Shown here: positions 7,394 through 10,377 of the stretch, in pieces
Numbering within the stretch: position 1 is the first letter of the stretch
Layout: the number at the start of each line of letters is the position of its first letter
Assembly (NCBI GenBank): GCA_018882825.1
Contig: VERC01000060.1
Span: 1-10,377 of the forward strand
Direction of reading: 5' to 3'
From: Acidimicrobiia bacterium
GTDB lineage: Bacteria; Actinomycetota; Acidimicrobiia; Acidimicrobiales; Acidimicrobilacustridaceae
Length of the DNA stretch: 10,377 nt
The notes under the pieces: model-generated
Seen by the model: only the letters and a program-made list of their open reading frames with translations
Told to the model about the DNA's origin: nothing
Databases searched by the model: none
Position numbers and translations under genes: made by a program

Positions 7394-8140
7394 GAGCGCG
7401 AGGTAGCCGCCGTCGATGGCGAACGCGGTGCCCGTCGTGAACGACGACGCCGAACTGGAGAGGAACAGCACCGCGGCCGCCACCTCGTCGGGCGTGCCCA
7501 TACGTCGCATCACCTGCTTCGACAACTCGGCCTCGAGCATCTCGGGGAACGGCTTCATCGGCGCCGTCATGGGGGTGTCGATCAGTCCGGGCGCCACGGC
7601 GTTCACCCTGATGCCGTCGTGCACCCAGTGCAGGGCGAGGTTGCGGGTCAGCGCCAGCAGGGCGGCCTTCGACGCGGAGTACCCGGGGACGATGGTCGTG
7701 GCCCGGTACGACATCATCGAGATCACGTTGACCACGCTGGCGCCACCGGCCATGGAACTGCCGGCGAGCGCGTCGTGGGCCTTCATCGACAGACGTTGCG
7801 CACCCTCGACGTTCATGGCCAACGACGCCGTGAACCCCTCGGGACTCCATTCGTCGAGGCCGTCGGGGAAGTTGGCACCGGCGTTGTTCACCAGGATGTC
7901 GAGCACACCGAGATCGGCAGCGAGAGCGTCGATGGCGCCCGCGTCGCGCATCTCGAGGGTGCGGAAGGCGAAGTCTTCGAGATCGGTGTCGTACTCGTCG
8001 GGCGATCGCTTGGTGCCGGTCACCGTGACCGACGCACCGGCGTCGGCGAAGGATCGGGCCACGGCCAGTCCGATCCCGCTGGTGCCCCCGGTGACGAGCA
8101 CCACCGCGCCGGTGAAGTCGAACGACACTCCGTTGGTCAT
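7391..8140 (-). CDS. Short-chain dehydrogenase/reductase (SDR)
   Basis: 249-residue classical SDR, expected to interconvert an alcohol and a ketone with a nicotinamide cofactor. TGGTSGIG (17-24) is the nucleotide loop and NNAG sits at 85-88. The catalytic tetrad is complete: Asn110, Ser141, Tyr154 and Lys158 (YSASK). After the second strand the sequence is TGTKRS (41-46), with no acidic residue and basic Lys44/Arg45, which favours NADP(H) over NAD(H). The C-terminal part has the usual PG(L)IDTPM and FAIDGG segments. The length is normal and nothing is broken. The ATG at 8140 overlaps the alcohol dehydrogenase stop (ATGA, 8137-8140), and the stop lies in the ribosome binding site of the sulfotransferase, so it is locked into the operon. 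It probably acts on the same compound as its neighbours. It lacks the insert I would expect in mycofactocin-coupled SDRs. Confidence 0.93.
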   Translation of the reverse strand: MTNGVSFDFTGAVVLVTGGTSGIGLAVARSFADAGASVTVTGTKRSPDEYDTDLEDFAFRTLEMRDAGAIDALAADLGVLDILVNNAGANFPDGLDEWSPEGFTASLAMNVEGAQRLSMKAHDALAGSSMAGGASVVNVISMMSYRATTIVPGYSASKAALLALTRNLALHWVHDGIRVNAVAPGLIDTPMTAPMKPFPEMLEAELSKQVMRRMGTPDEVAAAVLFLSSSASSFTTGTAFAIDGGYLAL

Positions 8141-9144
8141 CGCCCGGTGTCCATCGTGATCATGACCTTGCCGCAGTCCTTGGATCCCTCGAGAACGGCG
8201 AGACCGTCACCGAACTGCTCGAGTGAGAGTCGGTGTGTGATCACCGAGGAGAGATCGCGTCGTTGCAGCAGTTCGATGGCGTCCTCGAACCGTTCCGGGT
8301 ACTCCATCGACCCCCGAACGGTGAACTGCTTCATCAGCAGGTTCACGTAGTTGGTGGGTACCGGTCGGTAGTGCAACGCCACGACCACCAGACGCCCGTC
8401 GACCCTGCCGTTCTGCAGCACGTCACCGATGACGCTGTCGGCACCGGACGCCTCGATGAACACGTCGGTGGCCGCGGTCGGTCCGAACATGAACGGCGCC
8501 TCGCCGTGGATGCGCTTCAACTCGGCCCACACGTCGACCTCGGAAGGATCCAACACATGGGCCGCTCCCATCTCGCGGGCCAGATCCAGTCGGGCGTGAC
8601 TGAAGTCGATGGCCACGACGTCGTCGACACCACGATCGGCCAGCGTGGCGAGGGCGAACAGACCGATCGGGCCGCACCCGAACACGGCCACCTTCTCCCC
8701 TGGACGGGCCTCGGACTGGTTGACCGACTGCATCCCGACCGCCACCGGTTCGGCCAGAGCCGCCGTGGTAAGCGACATCGAGTCGGGCACCCGGAACAGG
8801 CGCGTGCCGTCGGCGGCGTTGGGCACGTGCAGCAGCGGCGTGAGTCCCCCCTGACGACCGCCGGTGCCCATCGGCCCGTCGCCGGCGTCGGAGGGACACA
8901 CCACCACCCGGTCGCCCACCGACACCCCGGACACCTCGGCACCGAGCCACTCGACGGTGCCGGCCATCTCGTGTCCGAGCGGGATGGGCCGTCCGGGCGT
9001 CATGCCCATGTGCACATAGGACACGTCGGTCCCGCAGATGCCGCAGGCGGCGATCCGCACCAGGGCGTCCCGCGGACCCGGCTCGGGCACGTCGATGTCG
9101 TCGAGGCGCCAGTCGTCGACGCCGTACAGCATGATCTGCTTCAT
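8137..9144 (-). CDS. Zinc-binding alcohol dehydrogenase (MDR family)
   Basis: 335-residue medium-chain dehydrogenase. The GroES-like N-terminal part holds the catalytic zinc ligands: Cys37 (CGICGTD), His58/Glu59 (GHEMAG) and Glu132 (ALAEPVAV, as in sorbitol and threonine dehydrogenases). The Rossmann loop is GCGPIG (156-161), and Asp180 at the end of the second strand indicates NAD(H). The lobe that normally carries four structural-zinc cysteines (residues 83-112) has only Cys83 and is Gly-rich (CPSDAGDGPMGTGG), so the structural zinc is absent and the protein is somewhat shorter than usual. It would oxidise a secondary or polyol-type alcohol, or reduce the ketone; substrate unknown. First gene of the four-gene unit, 76 bases after the HTH gene. 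A G-rich ribosome binding site (GGGGGGAT) lies about five bases before the ATG. Its stop overlaps the SDR start. Confidence 0.92.
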   Translation of the reverse strand: MKQIMLYGVDDWRLDDIDVPEPGPRDALVRIAACGICGTDVSYVHMGMTPGRPIPLGHEMAGTVEWLGAEVSGVSVGDRVVVCPSDAGDGPMGTGGRQGGLTPLLHVPNAADGTRLFRVPDSMSLTTAALAEPVAVGMQSVNQSEARPGEKVAVFGCGPIGLFALATLADRGVDDVVAIDFSHARLDLAREMGAAHVLDPSEVDVWAELKRIHGEAPFMFGPTAATDVFIEASGADSVIGDVLQNGRVDGRLVVVALHYRPVPTNYVNLLMKQFTVRGSMEYPERFEDAIELLQRRDLSSVITHRLSLEQFGDGLAVLEGSKDCGKVMITMDTGR

Positions 9145-9163
9145 CCGATCCCCCCGGTGCGGC

Positions 9164-9209
9164 GACCGGGACCCTACCGGAGCGACGGGACCCGGTCGTC
9201 AGGACCGGG
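9164..9209 (-). promoter_or_regulatory. Two overlapping inverted repeats in the operon leader
   Basis: CCCGGTC at 9191-9197 can pair with GACCGGG at 9203-9209 (perfect 7-bp stem, 5-base loop). With its flank (9187-9197) it can instead pair with 9164-9174 (10 of 11 positions, 12-base loop). The pairings exclude each other. Read on the minus strand, the first forms just after the HTH stop (9221) and the second just before the alcohol dehydrogenase ribosome binding site. Roles could be a terminator without T tract, a processing site or an attenuator. Purely structural evidence. Confidence 0.3.
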
Positions 9210-9220
9210 ATCGGCAGCTC

Positions 9221-9514
9221 CTACGGCCTCGGCTGCGAGATCACCTCTCGGCTACGAAGCCCCCCCCCGAACGAGGAGAGTCCCATGTGATCGGGTCGCA
9301 TCCCCTCGCTCACGGCGATGCTCACCGCCTCGAGGCACGAGTGGGCACCCAGTTTCGACAGCACGTGCTTGACGTGTGTGCGGGCCGTGTTCCGCGAGAT
9401 GTAGAGGTGCTCGGCGAATCGGGCCGGACCGTGACCGTTCACCAACTGCTGCAGGACCTCGCGCTCCCGGACCGAGAGTTCGACCAGACGACCGCCGTCA
9501 TGCATCGTGTTCAT
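9221..9514 (-). CDS. Solo LuxR/GerE-type HTH regulator
   Basis: 97-residue protein that is almost only a LuxR-type DNA-binding domain. Residues 12-71 run from ELSVREREVLQQLVNG through AEHLYISRNTARTHVKHVL to SKLGAHSCLEAVSIAV, matching the four-helix GerE fold, including the invariant-type Glu (REREVL), the recognition helix and the KLG turn. There is no receiver, PAS or autoinducer-binding domain, so any signal must come through a partner or through its own expression. I chose the ATG at 9514 because AAAGGAG (9520-9526) lies five bases before it. An upstream ATG at 9566-9568 would add 18 residues but has no such site. The tail (72-97) is low-complexity and includes three Gly codons made of nine consecutive G. 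Lying 76 bases upstream of the dehydrogenase operon on the same strand, it is a likely local regulator of it. Confidence 0.85.
   Translation of the reverse strand: MNTMHDGGRLVELSVREREVLQQLVNGHGPARFAEHLYISRNTARTHVKHVLSKLGAHSCLEAVSIAVSEGMRPDHMGLSSFGGGLRSREVISQPRP
9260..9268. repeat. Nine-base C/G homopolymer inside the HTH gene
   Basis: Nine C on the + strand, nine G in the coding strand, encode Gly83-Gly85 of the HTH protein. Losing one G would change the tail to FVAER and end it; gaining one would give a quick stop (AS then TAG). The HTH domain itself would stay intact in all cases. It may be a slippage site or a sequencing-error hotspot. Confidence 0.85.
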
Positions 9515-9629
9515 GGGTGCTCCTTTCGCCGCGGCGACTCCGTCACCGCACTGTTCCGCCGAACTCATTCCACCACCGTGGGTAGTGCGCGATGGGGGAT
9601 GACGCGACGATTTACGACGGATGGAGTAC

Positions 9630-9654
9630 CGCGATCACGCTTTGACGAATCGCG
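9630..9654. promoter_or_regulatory. Inverted repeat upstream of the HTH gene
   Basis: CGCGAT (9630-9635) and ATCGCG (9649-9654) are separated by 13 bases, in the 168-base gap between the HTH start and the lipase-like gene. Possible operator for an HTH dimer, perhaps for the solo LuxR protein itself. The arms are short and GC-rich, so chance is a fair alternative. Confidence 0.2.
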
Positions 9655-9681
9655 CGTCGACGAGGAGCGTTTGACCGAATC
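9641..9681. repeat. Near-identical direct repeats upstream of the HTH gene
   Basis: TTTGACGAATC (9641-9651) and TTTGACCGAATC (9670-9681) differ by one inserted base and start 29 bases apart, close to three helical turns. They lie in the non-coding gap behind the lipase-like stop and upstream of the HTH gene, and are AT-richer than the surroundings. Candidate paired protein-binding sites or promoter parts. Confidence 0.35.
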
Positions 9682-9682
9682 C

Positions 9683-10377
9683 CTAGGCCGAACCCTGCGC
9701 AGTGGCCGGCGTCACAGGAAGCGTCTGACCACACGTCGAACCGGGCGACTGTGCCGCGAACACGTTCGACAACCACGCCATCGCGTCGGGCGCGGCGATC
9801 GAGGGAACGGTGAAGTGCGTGGCCGTCGGATACCACTGCACTGTGAGTTCCGCACCCTGACTACACCACTGTGTGGCGAGCAGCGCCGTGGTCGACGGGA
9901 GCACCACATCGTCCTGGAGACCCTGCGCGACGTACACGGGGATCCCCTTCGTCGGTTGCGGTGTGTTGGCCTGGAACTCGGCCAACCACGCCGGCACGGT
10001 GGTGGGGTTCACCGAGAAGAACGGTTGGGTCAGCACCGATCCGAACTGCTGCAGCAACGCCGTCACGTTGGACGTGATGCACACGGCACTCAGAGCCGGC
10101 GACTGCTGGATCGCCAGTGGCGTCGCCACCTGCGAGGCCGACAGTTGCGGGTAGAACTCCGGCCACAGATCGATGACCTCCGATCCGATGACCCACGACA
10201 CGTAGTTCTGCCACTGCAGGTTGACCAGCGCGGCCAACTCGGCCGCCGGTGCTGCGGCCGCCACGCCGACGAGTTGGAGTCCACGTCCGTAATCGGCGAT
10301 CTCATCGGCGGTGAACAGCGAGGCATGTCCACCCTGCGAATGTCCCCACACTGCGTAGGTGGTGCCCGCCCCCGTAT
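9683..10377 (-). CDS. Secretory lipase-like alpha/beta hydrolase, 5' truncated
   Basis: C-terminal about 231 residues of an alpha/beta hydrolase; the gene continues past the right edge and its N-terminus, probably with a signal peptide, is not seen. The visible part opens with GAGTTYAVWGHSQGGHAS, the nucleophile elbow with Ser at bases 10337-10339. VYVAQGLQDDVVLP holds the likely acidic residue, and YPTATHFTVP the likely His. The end, AAPDAMAWLSNVFA followed by a Cys-containing tail, is typical of the secretory lipase (LIP, PF03583-like) group of actinobacteria, including mycobacterial lipases. Three Cys (CITSN, QWCSQG, STCGQ) could support disulfides in an exported enzyme. It would cleave lipid esters. 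A GTG at 10349-10351 is inside the conserved region and is not the start. The gene is on the same strand as the HTH gene, 168 bases upstream of the chosen HTH start. Confidence 0.85.
   Translation of the reverse strand, partial: TGAGTTYAVWGHSQGGHASLFTADEIADYGRGLQLVGVAAAAPAAELAALVNLQWQNYVSWVIGSEVIDLWPEFYPQLSASQVATPLAIQQSPALSAVCITSNVTALLQQFGSVLTQPFFSVNPTTVPAWLAEFQANTPQPTKGIPVYVAQGLQDDVVLPSTTALLATQWCSQGAELTVQWYPTATHFTVPSIAAPDAMAWLSNVFAAQSPGSTCGQTLPVTPATAQGSA

Noticed and set aside
6254..8350. A 698-codon open frame on the + strand
   Set aside because: It runs opposite to the sulfotransferase, SDR and alcohol dehydrogenase genes, which have complete catalytic motifs. Its product is rich in His, Arg, Gly and Val with no recognisable domain, as expected for the antisense frame of GC-biased genes.
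8233..9372. A 379-codon open frame on the + strand
   Set aside because: Antisense to the alcohol dehydrogenase and part of the HTH gene; low-complexity His/Arg/Gly composition and no plausible start signal.
9515..9568. Upstream ATG (9566-9568) adding 18 residues to the HTH protein
   Set aside because: The internal ATG at 9514 has AAAGGAG at ideal spacing, while the upstream ATG has no good ribosome binding site and the extra residues match no LuxR domain.

Overview
The window is GC-rich (roughly two thirds G+C) and densely coded. It shows GC-ending codons, mostly TGA stops, ATGA gene overlaps, lipoprotein esterases and large oxidoreductases. This fits a high-GC actinobacterium, possibly Acidimicrobiia-like or mycobacteria-like. 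The assignment rests on style and gene families only; no marker gene is present. Ten genes are supported, two of them cut by the window edges. No stretch over 300 bases lacks a gene, and I see no rRNA, tRNA, CRISPR array, insertion sequence or prophage gene.

Left part (1-4847). A GMC-family FAD oxidoreductase runs in from the left edge on the + strand; it is possibly related to MftG, the mycofactocin dehydrogenase. It is followed by a lipoprotein alpha/beta hydrolase (1413-2921). A convergent nucleosidase of the MTA/SAH nucleosidase fold (2940-3677, minus) lies next. It is divergent from a second lipoprotein hydrolase with HGGG and GESAGG motifs (3807-4847, +).

Middle and right part (4860-9514, all minus). 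A 97-residue solo LuxR-type HTH protein lies 76 bases upstream of a tightly packed four-gene unit. In transcription order this is a zinc alcohol dehydrogenase, an SDR, a PAPS-type sulfotransferase and an MBL-fold protein resembling alkyl sulfatases. Two junctions are 4-base ATGA overlaps. At the third, the SDR stop codon lies inside a strong AGGAGG ribosome binding site. This is almost certainly one operon. Its content suggests redox conversion of an alcohol or ketone, joined to sulfation and possible sulfate-ester cleavage of the same compound class. The substrate cannot be read from sequence.

Right edge (9683-10377, minus). A third exported-type alpha/beta hydrolase, like secretory lipases, is cut by the window end.

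The points most worth a second look are the sulfotransferase/sulfatase-like pair within one translationally coupled operon and the altered metal-ligand motif of the MBL protein. Others are the Asp-to-Asn change at the expected catalytic position of the nucleosidase, the missing structural-zinc cysteines of the alcohol dehydrogenase, the 9-base G tract in the HTH gene, and two mutually exclusive hairpins in the operon leader.
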